A stretch of DNA of 64,000 nucleotides from Pseudomonas fluorescens (GCF_002022275.1 NZ_MSDF01000024.1:1-64000); one strand, 5' to 3'. Shown: positions 33,170-41,016, numbered from the stretch's first letter. The notes: a model not told the origin generated them from the letters alone. Program-made: numbers and translations.

Positions 33170-33475
33170 TTAAAGGGATGAGGTCAGCGAAAACGGAATG
33201 CGCAACGCACCGATGGGCCCTTCACGCACCCCGCACATCTCATCGTGCACACAGTGCTGCACCAGCACACAGGGAAACGGTGGCACCCGCTTCAACAGGT
33301 CGCGCAAATGCGTGGTGGAGCCAATACGCAGCGGCTTGGCATCATCGTCCACAAGTGTCGTTTCGGCATGTTCCAGCCTGACACGCGCGATGTAGAAACC
33401 ACCTTCCAGCGACAGCAGTTCCAACTCGCGTATCTCACCCTTCATGGCCAGTTCGGTCAGCCTTTGCAGATTCAT
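33170..33475 (-). CDS. DUF6482 family protein
   Basis: A 101-residue protein from the ATG ending at 33475 (MNLQRLTELAMKGEIRELEL). It has a mixed beta pattern (LEGGFYIARVRLE, HLRDLLKRVPPFPCVLVQHC, VHDEMCGVREGPIGALRIP) matching the Pseudomonas DUF6482 family. It is cytoplasmic and of unknown function. The stop is at the right end of an 81-bp gap after the DUF6124 gene. It follows the DUF3833 lipoprotein gene by 23 bases and may be co-transcribed with it. Confidence 0.75.
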   Translation of the reverse strand: MNLQRLTELAMKGEIRELELLSLEGGFYIARVRLEHAETTLVDDDAKPLRIGSTTHLRDLLKRVPPFPCVLVQHCVHDEMCGVREGPIGALRIPFSLTSSL

Positions 33476-33498
33476 GCTTAACCCTCGCTGTGGGCCGC

Positions 33499-34023
33499 TC
33501 ATTGGCGACGAAAGAACAACGTGACCTGGCCCCATTCGACGCCGAACTTGGTCATGCTGGAACGGTTGATCAAAGTGTCTTCGTCCATCAGATACATCCA
33601 GTCATCAAAGCTGACTTCATAGATCGAGCCATCCACCGGCAGGTTGAGCCGGTAGCGCCAACGTAATGCGTTGCCTGCCACTTCGCCAATCGCCTCGCCG
33701 ACCACGTCACCGGCTGTCCCGCGCCAGCGTCCCGGACCATCCGGCGTCAGCGTCCACACCCGTTGTTGGCGCGTGCCATCGCTGTACAGGAAGCGTTCGT
33801 CGAGAATCAAGGCGTCGCCTTCGCGGCGGCTGGCGATATTCACCTCAAAACGCTTCGCCACTTCCCCCGAGCGCTTCTGGAAAATCCCCCACGCCTTGAC
33901 GGGCTTGCTGAAGAAATGCTCCAGGTCCAGTTTCGGTTGCTGGTCGGCGTAGTGGTCCACCCCGACATTGCCGCAACTGCTTAGACTCAACATCAGCAAC
34001 AATGAGACCAGTAAACGTGTCAT
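33499..34023 (-). CDS. DUF3833 family lipoprotein
   Basis: From the ATG ending at 34023, a 174-residue protein with a lipoprotein signal peptide (MTRLLVSLLLMLSLSSCGNV; lipobox LSSC). The DUF3833 domain includes FFSKPVKAWGIFQKRSGEV, GRWRGTAGDVVGEAIGEV and DWMYLMDEDTLINRSSMTKF. The fold is lipocalin-like and periplasmic-facing; the role is unknown. Longer upstream in-frame sequence is not lipoprotein-like and was not included. Confidence 0.83.
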   Translation of the reverse strand: MTRLLVSLLLMLSLSSCGNVGVDHYADQQPKLDLEHFFSKPVKAWGIFQKRSGEVAKRFEVNIASRREGDALILDERFLYSDGTRQQRVWTLTPDGPGRWRGTAGDVVGEAIGEVAGNALRWRYRLNLPVDGSIYEVSFDDWMYLMDEDTLINRSSMTKFGVEWGQVTLFFRRQ

Positions 34024-34140
34024 TGCCCGGCTCCGTATTCGCGCGCGGCGATGCGCCAACGCCAGCCTTGATACTTGTACAGAAATATTGATTTGTACAG
34101 GTTTTGGCGGCATAAATAGCAAATGCACAAAACTCGCCCA

Positions 34141-34173
34141 TAAAAAACCGGCCACCAAGGGCCGGTTTTTTTA
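34141..34173. terminator. Rho-independent terminator (bidirectional)
   Basis: AAAAAACCGGCC and GGCCGGTTTTTT flank a short loop. It lies about 45 bp before the tRNA-Gly fragment, outside the island. Confidence 0.75.
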
Positions 34174-34216
34174 TGCCTCTGTCGTCAAAAACCATCCTGA
34201 CGCACGTGTAAAATCT

Positions 34217-34248
34217 GAGTGGAGCAGGTAGAGGGAATCGAACTCTTA
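34217..34248 (-). other. Attachment-site remnant: partial tRNA-Gly 3' end
   Basis: These 32 bases match 39538-39569, the 3' end of the intact tRNA-Gly(CCC), at 29 positions and in the same orientation, including the CCA-encoding end and T-arm. After this the match stops, so no tRNA can form. It is the expected far-end att duplication of an element integrated in the tRNA 3' end. Confidence 0.7.
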
Positions 34249-34487
34249 CATGACGGATACAACACCAAAGTGTTTAGGTGTGTAGGTATTACCAAACGCA
34301 ACCCCCCCTTATCGTTAGGAGTTCACCGCTGGCCTCCGAAGAAAATTCATTGCTCACATGTGATCAATGAACACACAGGCCGAGCCAGAGTGGCTGTGAT
34401 TACTTAGCTTGCACCCAAACCCAGAGCATAAATTGAATGTGCGGATTCAAACGACAAGCTAATAGGTGTTGGGTGCACCGAAGGTTG

Positions 34488-34964
34488 ATGGATCAAACCT
34501 ATATACGGATGGTTAGCCCAAATCGCAACGGAGATCGTGTCATGCAAGATGGCTGCTGGCCCTTCCATCTCTTCGGTGCCAATTTCGCCACTGAGGCCGA
34601 GGCGCAGGAATTTGTTTTTGAACAGTGGGAGCCAGAGCCCACTGAAAGCGCAAGCGAAGCCGAGTACGTTTCGTGGGAAGACCGCAATCCAACCTGGAAG
34701 CTAGCGGAAGAACTTGGGTTCTATATGGATTCAGATTTCGTTGAGCTTGCCGGCACCCCAGAAGACGTCATAGCGCAAATCTGCAGTCAGTCCGAGAGAG
34801 CGCTGATCAGCTCTAAGGCAGGAGAGTTCACGCATTTTATAATGGTGGGCTCGAATGCCATCTGGGGTGACCGTCTTTCGACCTCTACACAAGTAGAACC
34901 GTTGGTGCGCTTGCCGCAGAGCACTCAAACCATTGCATATCTCGGCCTGTTCAACTCCATTTGA
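34488..34964 (+). CDS. Orphan immunity-like protein (Imm22-like?)
   Basis: A 158-residue protein from the ATG at 34488. WEPEPTESASEAEYVSWEDR followed by WKLAEELGFYMDSDFVELAG resembles the acidic core of Imm22-type immunity proteins, which neutralise polymorphic toxins. The assignment is tentative. No cognate toxin C-terminus is next to it, so it could protect against toxins of neighbouring strains or be cargo of the decayed island. Codon use is less GC-rich than the flanking core genes. Confidence 0.5.
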   Translation: MDQTYIRMVSPNRNGDRVMQDGCWPFHLFGANFATEAEAQEFVFEQWEPEPTESASEAEYVSWEDRNPTWKLAEELGFYMDSDFVELAGTPEDVIAQICSQSERALISSKAGEFTHFIMVGSNAIWGDRLSTSTQVEPLVRLPQSTQTIAYLGLFNSI

Positions 34965-35050
34965 CTGTCCGAAAGGGCGTGTCTGATTTTGGCCACTAAT
35001 GCGGTATACAACTTAGCGCTTTTGACCCATAGCGGACATAACTACGCGCA

Positions 35051-35506
35051 TTATCGTTCTTCAAAAACAACGACATAATCGGAGAAATCGACATCACCAA
35101 CACCGTCGCTACATTCCAACGTCATCTTGCCATCCGGCCCGCAGACGTGGATTCCTGCGTTGCCAACCCATGCATTCATGCCAAAAGTGCTTTTCCATAC
35201 GTTCCAGATTTTTAAAGTGTTTCCAAATTTGGAAAACACTTCTATCTCCACAGCATCAGGACTGGTATCAGACCATAAAATTATCTCGGGACAGCCATCG
35301 CCAGAGCCGTCGACGACGATCTGCCCACTTACTGCCTTTAATGCTAACCCTTGCACTCGACCGTTCGTAGCACCCAATCGGCGAATTGAAAAGACGGTGC
35401 TGGGCTTCGTGATTTCGATCTCCATGATCGCAACGACGGTTTTCCCATTGAAATTTATGGGCTTTCCTTTAGTACGCATAAATATCGAAGAGAGCGTTTC
35501 TTCCAT
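35051..35506 (-). CDS. Hypothetical island protein
   Basis: A 151-residue protein without a signal peptide, rich in beta-type stretches (GKTVVAIMEIEITKPSTVFS, KAVSGQIVVDGSGDGCPEII, EIEVFSKFGNTLKIWNVWKS). I do not recognise the family. A plausible ggggact ribosome site precedes the ATG. It is convergent with the immunity-like gene 86 bp away and lies in the lower-GC part of the tRNA-Gly island, so it may be a second immunity or effector-associated gene. Confidence 0.6.
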   Translation of the reverse strand: MEETLSSIFMRTKGKPINFNGKTVVAIMEIEITKPSTVFSIRRLGATNGRVQGLALKAVSGQIVVDGSGDGCPEIILWSDTSPDAVEIEVFSKFGNTLKIWNVWKSTFGMNAWVGNAGIHVCGPDGKMTLECSDGVGDVDFSDYVVVFEER

Positions 35507-35629
35507 TTTCAGTCCCCGGAATTTTCAGGCCGTTTGAGTCAGCTTAGGCCTGGCGAGGTTAGCATCTCCATAGTTTGCGGGGGTCATGAACGGCTACTTT
35601 TGGCCGGCTGCTGCCGTTCACCTGAAGCC

Positions 35630-35756
35630 CTGAAAGGCGACGCCGGCCTTAAGAAAGAAATTGAATTCGAAACAAAGCTACGCGATTTGCTCGCAAAGTT
35701 CGGCTACAGAAGCTGAACACGGCGCTGGCACCGTCGAGTCCTGGCTGACCAAGTGA
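35630..35756 (+). pseudogene. mvaT/H-NS-like silencer remnant, internally deleted
   Basis: The stretch LKGDAGLKKEIEFETKLRDL is the N-terminal oligomerisation helix of MvaT-family silencers. After about 27 codons the MvaT frame shifts by one and resumes as AEHGAGTVESWLTK*, the MvaT C-terminus. The linker and most of the DNA-binding domain (NPHTGE...ETKGGNH) are missing, and the first residues are absent or unrecognisable. It is therefore the remains of a xenogeneic silencer gene that lost its middle. A terminator hairpin still follows the old stop. Confidence 0.7.
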
Positions 35757-35773
35757 TCTCGGGTTGAGCGCAA

Positions 35774-35797
35774 AAGGGCGGTTGTTGGCCCTTTTTT
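35774..35797 (+). terminator. Terminator of the mvaT-like remnant
   Basis: A GGGCGG / CCGCCC-type stem (aagggcggttgttggccctt) is followed by a T7 run on the plus strand, 18 bases after the mvaT-type stop codon. On the other strand it also overlaps the end of the DUF2256 gene. Confidence 0.6.
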
Positions 35798-35944
35798 TCA
35801 AGTCTTGTTGCGCCGGCAGCGCTCCGAGCAATAACGAACCTCCTCCCAGCAGCGCGCCCATTTCTTCCTCCAAGTGAAGGGAAGGCCGCATGTGAGGCAG
35901 GTTTTTACTGGAAGCTCGCTCTTTTTCAAAATGCCCACTCTCAT
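35798..35944 (-). CDS. DUF2256 small zinc-finger-like protein
   Basis: A 48-residue frame: a few leader residues, then KKSELPVKTCLTCGLPFTW, RKKWARCWEEVRYCSERC and a short basic tail. The two CxxC-like pairs (CLTC and CSERC) and the PFTWRKKWxRxW core are the DUF2256 signature. Homologues often sit beside cryptochrome/photolyase-like genes; here it is alone in the island. The start is the ATG ending at 35944. It shares the terminator region with the mvaT remnant. Confidence 0.75.
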   Translation of the reverse strand: MRVGILKKSELPVKTCLTCGLPFTWRKKWARCWEEVRYCSERCRRNKT

Positions 35945-36042
35945 CGAATTATGTGGGTAGCAGATGATCATGCTGCTAAAGCAGCCACTGTTTGACCCTT
36001 CTGAGCCGTCCCAAATCTGTTGCAGTCAGGCATCTATTATCT

Positions 36043-36402
36043 TCAAGATTTCCGTGATGCGATCTCAATCCAAGTCGGCGCATGGTCAGTTGGATGATCT
36101 TCACCCCGAACCCACGCATCCACGCCGGCGTTCTTCAGGTGGGGAGCAAGCACCGGGTTCAGCAGAAGAAGGGGTTCGGAATCACGCGCGAGAATGGCCA
36201 CTCCATTCCAAGAGGCTTGGCCATGGTGGATCGAACCATAGCCAGCCGCCTCTATATCGCCTGCTGGGAAAGCTTTGTCCTGAGCCTTCAGTTCCTGCAG
36301 GCATACAATGTCTGGGCGCTCTTTCTCAAGCCACTGCAGAAGGTTTGGAAGCCGCCCGCCTATCCCGTTAACGTTGAATGTGGCGATCTTTAGGTTCTGC
36401 AT
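36043..36402 (-). pseudogene. xthA (exonuclease III) remnant with in-frame internal deletion
   Basis: Residues 1-79 match the XthA N-terminus (KIATFNVNGI, RPDIVCLQELKAQD with catalytic Glu, GQASWNGVAILAR). Residues 80-119 match the C-terminus (LNPVLA, AGVDAWVRGEDHPTDHAPTW with the catalytic Asp-His). The roughly 150 residues between, holding the active-site Tyr and Asp-Asn pair, are gone without a frameshift; a normal XthA has about 270 residues. The product cannot be an active AP endonuclease. It is the second internally deleted gene within 0.8 kb of the island. Confidence 0.85.
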
Positions 36403-36490
36403 TGCCTAGACCTTCAATGTGCGCGGAGCGTCCTTATCCGAGTGATAGTGAAAGAAGGGAGTTCCAACGGCTCGTGGAGCAGCAGGACGC

Positions 36491-37411
36491 CTACGACAAA
36501 GCTTCGCGTCTATATTGCCCTGGGGTTTTTCCATGGATACGCCTGAAGGTTGCACCAAAAGCCGCGTCAGACAGGTATCCGAGCGACGCGGCGACCGTAG
36601 CAACGCTGTCGATACCATTGCGTAAGCGCGCCCCTGCCACTTGCATACGCCAACGCGTGGCATATTCGACGGGGGCCTGACCGACGCGTTTTTTAAAGAG
36701 AGCGGCAAAGCTCGAGCGTGACATACACGCCACGTTTGCCAGTTCGTCCAGCCTCCATGGCTTTTCGGGTGCGCTGTGAATCGAACGGAGCACTGCAGCT
36801 ATGGCTGGGTCTTGCAAACCGCTTAACCAATTCAGATCGGCGACTTCTGCGCTTGTGATGTGATGGCGAAGCGCATGGATGAATACGAGTCTCAAAAGGT
36901 CGTTGCATATCGTCTGAGCTCCAACCTGTCTGGACTGCCATTCGCGGTCTAATTCATCAAGCAGCCAACTGAACGACGAAGCGCTTATTGATTCGGCGTG
37001 AATGATGATTGCGGGCGGCAGCAGGTCAAGCAGATCAACAACGCCGGGACTGGCCAGGGAAACGCTGCCCGTCAGTATTTCCACTTCATTGCCGGCGCCA
37101 AGTGCCGCAAAAGTCTCGGATCCGGAAAATACGTCTGCTGCGTTCAACGCCTGGGCGTCTTCCCCACTGGACAAAATGAATGGGGTGCGCGAAATGACGA
37201 AGCAATCACCGGCACTGAGGTACCGAGCTGGCATCCCATCCACGCGCAGCCAACATTCACCACGCCGGAGCACATTGAATTTCAACTCAAGGGGACGAAA
37301 CCGTAAGCCCCAAGTACCTTCAGCGTGAATGCGTACTGAGCACGTAGCACGCAGCCCCACCAGAGCAAGAATCTCGGAAAGCGGGTCAGAGGTAGGAGTT
37401 TGGATGATCAC
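36491..37411 (-). CDS. AraC-family regulator (cupin_6 N-terminus)
   Basis: A 306-residue protein starting at a GTG (37411). The N-terminal cupin-type sensor (about residues 5-180: GTWGLRFRPLELKFNVLRRG, YLSAGDCFVISR) precedes a C-terminal AraC DNA-binding domain with two HTHs (about 205-300: MSRSSFAALFKKRVGQAPVE, YLSDAAFGATFRRIHGKTP). It is divergent from an SDR gene across about 86 bp, a common Pseudomonas pair in which the regulator controls the dehydrogenase. Complete and probably functional island cargo. Confidence 0.87.
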   Translation of the reverse strand: MIIQTPTSDPLSEILALVGLRATCSVRIHAEGTWGLRFRPLELKFNVLRRGECWLRVDGMPARYLSAGDCFVISRTPFILSSGEDAQALNAADVFSGSETFAALGAGNEVEILTGSVSLASPGVVDLLDLLPPAIIIHAESISASSFSWLLDELDREWQSRQVGAQTICNDLLRLVFIHALRHHITSAEVADLNWLSGLQDPAIAAVLRSIHSAPEKPWRLDELANVACMSRSSFAALFKKRVGQAPVEYATRWRMQVAGARLRNGIDSVATVAASLGYLSDAAFGATFRRIHGKTPGQYRREALS

Positions 37412-37497
37412 GACAGAATACCGGATTAATCAGACTGGTTCGTCCGGCGATATTAAAGAAAAATGGAGTCTTACGGTACTCAAGCGGGATGATTCCA

Positions 37498-38466
37498 ATG
37501 TCGACGCTCCAGCAATCGATTCAGAGCCCATACAAAGCGGCCAGCACATCAGAAGATGTCATGGCAGGTGTGGAGTTAGCCGGAAAACTAGCAATCGTCA
37601 CGGGTGGTTACTCTGGCCTTGGGCTTGTCACCACTAAAGCTTTAGCCAAGGCCGGCGCGCAAGTCATCGTGCCAGCCAGGGACGTTGTCCGAGCGCGGGA
37701 GGCATTGATCGGCATCGACGGCGTAACGGTGCAAGCCATGGATCTCATGCGGGCGGATTCAGTCAACGCGTTCAGCCGCAGCGTCCTTGACGAGGGGCGT
37801 CCCATTTCCTTATTGATTAACTGCGCCGGTGTCATGGCCTCGCCATTGGCACGGGATGCCGACGGGCATGAAAGTCAGTTCGCAACCAATCATCTGGGGC
37901 ACTACCGACTTACGTGTGGGCTTTGGCCTGCCCTTGTTGCTGCGCACGGTGCACGGGTTATCGCAGTGTCGTCACGCGGGCATCAGATCGCAGGAATAGA
38001 CTTTGACGATATCGATTTTAGACGACGTCCCTACGATAAATGGATTGCCTATGGGCAATCGAAGACAGCCAATGCGCTCTTCGCAGTGGCCCTCGACAAG
38101 CGTGGACGGGAGCAAGGCGTAAGGGCATTTTCTTTGCACCCCGGGCAAATACTTACCGATTTGGGACGCCATCTGACCGCCGCCGAGGTCGCTGTATTCG
38201 ATGTGATGGATGAGCACGGCAAGCAGCGCCTGGATCCTGAGTCAGGACTTAAAACCCTGGAACAAGGAGCAGCTACAGGCCTTTGGTGTGCGACCAGTGC
38301 ATTGCTTGACAACAAAGGTGGCGTGTACTGCGAGGATTGCAATATTGCGTCCCTGCATGACGCGAACCTGGGACGCAAAGGCGTTGCAAAATGGGCAGCA
38401 GACCCGGCCAATGCTGAGCGGTTGTGGGCCGTCTCGGAACAGTGGACGGGTCTCACCGTCGTTTGA
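37498..38466 (+). CDS. Short-chain dehydrogenase/reductase (retinol-dehydrogenase-like)
   Basis: About 322 residues from the ATG at 37498 (an ATG at 37489 is also possible). Classical SDR motifs: nucleotide-binding TGGYSGLG near residue 35, an INCAG motif in place of NNAG, catalytic Ser in VIAVSSRGH, and YGQSKTAN as the YxxxK. The length and the N-extension resemble the retinol-dehydrogenase/WWOX-like SDR group. It is probably NADP-dependent and cytoplasmic; the substrate is unknown. It is divergent from, and presumably regulated by, the AraC gene. Confidence 0.86.
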   Translation: MSTLQQSIQSPYKAASTSEDVMAGVELAGKLAIVTGGYSGLGLVTTKALAKAGAQVIVPARDVVRAREALIGIDGVTVQAMDLMRADSVNAFSRSVLDEGRPISLLINCAGVMASPLARDADGHESQFATNHLGHYRLTCGLWPALVAAHGARVIAVSSRGHQIAGIDFDDIDFRRRPYDKWIAYGQSKTANALFAVALDKRGREQGVRAFSLHPGQILTDLGRHLTAAEVAVFDVMDEHGKQRLDPESGLKTLEQGAATGLWCATSALLDNKGGVYCEDCNIASLHDANLGRKGVAKWAADPANAERLWAVSEQWTGLTVV

Positions 38467-38771
38467 GCACACTCCAGGGCGGTGCTCGAATCGAGATTTT
38501 TCGAGCGCCGCATTTCGCACGCGTTTAAATCATGTGGGGGTAATGACTTTTTCTGCAATATCGCTCTTGAAGCAGACGTTCGGAATGTGACCTGGCAGGA
38601 GGCTAAAGAAAATCGGCGCGAGTCAGCACTTTCACGTTCACTTTGCGGACCGCTCCTGAGCCTCATCAACTTTGAACTTATCCTGACGGTCATCCCCCTA
38701 ATGCTGTGCAGATAGCCGCTAGCTCAGGCTGACCCTGGGTTGCCCAATTACACGCAAAGGTTTGGTGATTT
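38467..38771. other. Gene-free gap with AlgU-like promoter candidate
   Basis: No gene is supported here; the open frames are not conserved-looking. At 38674-38701, GAACTT-N17-CCTAA is close to the AlgU (sigma-22) consensus GAACTT-N16/17-TCTRA, about 70 bp before the CsbD-like start. A stress-induced CsbD-like gene would suit such a promoter. The -10 mismatch makes it tentative. Confidence 0.35.
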
Positions 38772-39020
38772 ATGAAGAGTGAACAAGTCGAAGGTGTAGC
38801 AGAAAGGGTTGCAGGAAAGGCACAGAGCGTCGTTGGGAAACTGTTTGGGGATTCGAAGCTGGAAGCTGAAGGCACGGGCCGTCAAGCGGCGGGTCAGCTG
38901 ACTCAAGCGTATGGCGATGCACTGGACAGCGTATCGACGTTCGTCAAAGAGAAGCCAGTCGCAGCGATTGCAATCGGTGCAGTAGCTCTGTTGGTTCTAG
39001 ACCGACTCTTGCGCCGCTGA
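38772..39020 (+). CDS. CsbD-like stress protein with C-terminal membrane segment
   Basis: An 82-residue protein. The N-terminal CsbD-type repeat (EGVAERVAGKAQSVVGKLFG, SKLEAEGTGRQAAGQLTQAY) is followed by FVKEKPVAAIAIGAVALLVL, a hydrophobic helix and an RR tail as in DUF883/ElaB proteins. Such proteins are stress-induced and membrane-tethered; their molecular role is unknown. It lies near the right end of the island. An AlgU-like promoter lies upstream. Confidence 0.8.
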   Translation: MKSEQVEGVAERVAGKAQSVVGKLFGDSKLEAEGTGRQAAGQLTQAYGDALDSVSTFVKEKPVAAIAIGAVALLVLDRLLRR

Positions 39021-39540
39021 GCCGGGAGGAAAGGGACTCTCCCAAACGGAGTTCCTTTTCGTCTTGATCGTGCCCCTGTATTCCCTGGAGTTGTTGACCG
39101 GGAGAGTGTGGGGCCGGCAGTGAGCCGACGTGTAGTCATGTTGAATGGCTTCGCAGACCAGTGATTTACGAGCCTGCCTGACACCCCTGCACTTCCTGTC
39201 GTTCTCCTCGACTGTGGTCAGCCGTTACCGCTTGCCAGGTGCTTCACACTTAGTTCGGTTTCTGCAGTTGATCCGCTTTAACGAGTACATCGGTTCGTAT
39301 CATTTTGAATGCTGCTGGCTCTTCTTGGGGGGAGGATTGGCAGTCGAGATGAATCGTTGAGTTGTGTGTGCCTGCGTTTTTGGAGGCGGCAAGGAAGGCT
39401 GTCCCATAATCACAAGAAACTGTTTTTGGGTGCAAAGATAAGGAGGGGGGGACTAATCGTTCACACGTCGAGAATCGTGTGATCAGGCAGAGTCATATCC
39501 AGGAATCTGGCCTTCAGCCCGCAAGATGTGGGGCTTGGAG
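39021..39540. other. Gene-free stretch before tRNA-Gly
   Basis: About 520 bases with no coding frame I can support. A 71-codon frame near 39145-39360 has Ser/Leu/Phe-rich low-similarity content and no ribosome site. No repeat, terminator or integrase remnant was recognised; it is probably decayed island DNA. Confidence 0.5.
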
Positions 39541-39614
39541 TGGAGCGGGTAGAGGGAATCGAACCCTCAACTAAAGCTTGGGAAGCTTTCGTTTTGCCAC
39601 TAAACTATACCCGC
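39541..39614 (-). tRNA. tRNA-Gly (anticodon CCC)
   Basis: The 74-nt cloverleaf includes an encoded CCA. The acceptor GCGGGTA pairs with TACCCGC, the D-arm GTTT pairs with AAAC, and the anticodon arm AAAGC-TTCCCAA-GCTTT gives anticodon CCC. The T-arm is GAGGG-TTCGATT-CCCTC. It is the integration target of the island on its 3' side, since the partial copy at 34217 repeats its 3' end. Confidence 0.95.
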
Positions 39615-39710
39615 TCAAAGCGGCTGACTTTGTACCAGATGTTCGCCGCGATTTGAAGTTTTTCTTCAAAAAATGTGCGTGTTGCGTTGATCAAGCCAAG
39701 CGCACGCTTG

Positions 39711-39798
39711 TGTGGGAGCTGGCTTGCCTGCGATGGCTTCACCGAGGTGTGACTGACACACCGAAGCGCCTGCATCGCGGGCAAGCCCGGCTCCCACC
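39711..39798. repeat. REPIN (inverted REP pair)
   Basis: TGTGGGAGCTGGCTTGCCTG and a slightly divergent partner (gggcaagcccggctcccacc) surround a spacer. It lies between tRNA-Gly and the end of phaG. Confidence 0.88.
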
Positions 39799-39826
39799 CA
39801 AGTTGGGGCTTATCCGGCCCTTCCTT

Positions 39827-40711
39827 TCAGATCGCAAAGGCATGCTGCGTCTGGCCGTGGTGATACCTCAACCGGCTGACCTGGCGCTGCGGTTTCAAAA
39901 AGCCCACCACCGCGTCGCGGCTATCGCGGCACGCCGCCTTGTGTTCCATGTCCAGAAAATGCCCGGTCGCCTGGATGGTGCTGAAACTGCTGTTGGCCAC
40001 GTGTTGGCCAAACAGCTTGGCGTCCTCGGCGCTGGTGTATTCGTCCCATTCGCCATTCAAAAACAACACCGGAATGTCGATCTGCCTGGCCGCCTTGAGG
40101 TAACACAGTCGGTCGCTGTTGAGGACGTGGCTGATGTGGAAGTGCATCTGCCCGTATTCGTGCTCGGCCAGGTTGCTCACGTGTTTGTAGTTGAAGCGCT
40201 TGAACAGCGACGGCAGGTGTTTGCCGATGGTGCTGTTGACCAGGTGGCCGACACGGTCGCGGTCTAAGTTGCCGAGGTAGTCGACGCCGCGCTCCAGGTA
40301 GTCACGCATGGGGGCGTTGATCACCGGCGAGAACGAGCTGATCACTGCCTTTTCCACCCGGCGCGGCCGGTGGGCGAGTGCGACCAGGGTGGCCGCGCCA
40401 CCCCAGGAAAATGACAGCACATGTTCGGCGGCGAAGTGATCGATCAGTTCCAGCAGGATCTGGCCTTCGACTTCCTTCGTCAGCATCTGCTCATGGCGGT
40501 TGTGGATTTTGGAGCGGCCAGCGTAGGGCTGGTCGTACAACACCACGTTGAATTGCGGGTACAGGCTTTTTACGGTTTGGGCGAAGGATGCCGTGGTGGC
40601 CATCGAGCCGTTGACCAGGATGATGGTCTTGTCAGCTGCATCCGCGCGATGGAACTCCGTGTAAACCCGATACTGACCCTGTATATCCAGCACAGCGATT
40701 TCTGGCCTCAT
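39827..40711 (-). CDS. phaG: (R)-3-hydroxyacyl-ACP:CoA transacylase / thioesterase PhaG
   Basis: A 294-residue alpha/beta hydrolase from the ATG ending at 40711. It matches PhaG of P. putida along its length (MRPEIAVLDIQGQYRVYTEF, LVNGSMATTASFAQTV, a QHAFAI C-terminus) and is related to RhlA. The nucleophile Ser lies in SFSWGGAATL, the Asp in GEWDEYTSAEDA and the His in TGHFLDM. It diverts 3-hydroxyacyl-ACP from fatty-acid synthesis to medium-chain polyhydroxyalkanoate precursors. A clear ccaggag ribosome site precedes the start. Single gene. Confidence 0.93.
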   Translation of the reverse strand: MRPEIAVLDIQGQYRVYTEFHRADAADKTIILVNGSMATTASFAQTVKSLYPQFNVVLYDQPYAGRSKIHNRHEQMLTKEVEGQILLELIDHFAAEHVLSFSWGGAATLVALAHRPRRVEKAVISSFSPVINAPMRDYLERGVDYLGNLDRDRVGHLVNSTIGKHLPSLFKRFNYKHVSNLAEHEYGQMHFHISHVLNSDRLCYLKAARQIDIPVLFLNGEWDEYTSAEDAKLFGQHVANSSFSTIQATGHFLDMEHKAACRDSRDAVVGFLKPQRQVSRLRYHHGQTQHAFAI

Positions 40712-41016
40712 GTCGTAAGACTCCTGGCAAGCGGGTAGTGCGCGCAGATCACTCTGCACGAGCTTTGTGACAGGTAGGCATACGCCTGGAAGATGAGCGC
40801 CCATGTCGGTCCGATAGCGGCTGGCCGACGGCTGTTGTTATGGCGGGCTGTTTGCCTGAGAGGCCCGTAGATCAAGCGCGGGCGGGGCAAGGTGTTTCTT
40901 GGAGGTTATAGGCGACTCGCCAGTCATAATCTGGCTGGCAAGATGGATTCAAGCAGCCGATACGCCACCTCGCAAGGCGCCGGGCTGGTTTTTTGCCATC
41001 ATCGGCTGAACGGTCG
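40712..41016. other. Intergenic region upstream of phaG
   Basis: About 305 bases between phaG and the pseudouridine synthase stop. It contains the phaG leader and promoter, and a small palindrome (GCCAG-N7-CTGGC near 40918-40935). I see no gene or recognisable terminator. Confidence 0.4.

Larger units (their letters stand above)
34217..39614. mobile_element. Eroded genomic island in tRNA-Gly(CCC)
   Basis: The island is bounded by a partial tRNA-Gly 3' end on the left and the intact tRNA on the right. It holds an orphan immunity-like gene, a lone hypothetical gene, remnants of mvaT and xthA with internal deletions, a DUF2256 gene, an AraC/SDR pair and a CsbD-like gene, with long low-information gaps and lower-GC codon use in the left part. 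No integrase, transposase or replication gene remains, so it is a decayed or internally deleted element. Confidence 0.6.

Noticed and set aside
34217..34300. Second tRNA gene
   Set aside because: Only the 3' end (T-arm, acceptor strand, CCA) matches; no anticodon arm, D-arm or 5' acceptor strand is present, so it is an att remnant, not a tRNA.
35649..35891. 80-codon minus-strand frame
   Set aside because: It overlaps the mvaT remnant, the terminator and the DUF2256 gene in another frame; the DUF2256 frame has the real cysteine motifs.
38482..38715. 77-codon frame in the gap after the SDR gene
   Set aside because: No ribosome site, no recognisable motif, and it overlaps the AlgU-like promoter candidate.
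39145..39360. 71-codon frame before tRNA-Gly
   Set aside because: No ribosome site or similarity that I recognise; probably decayed island DNA.
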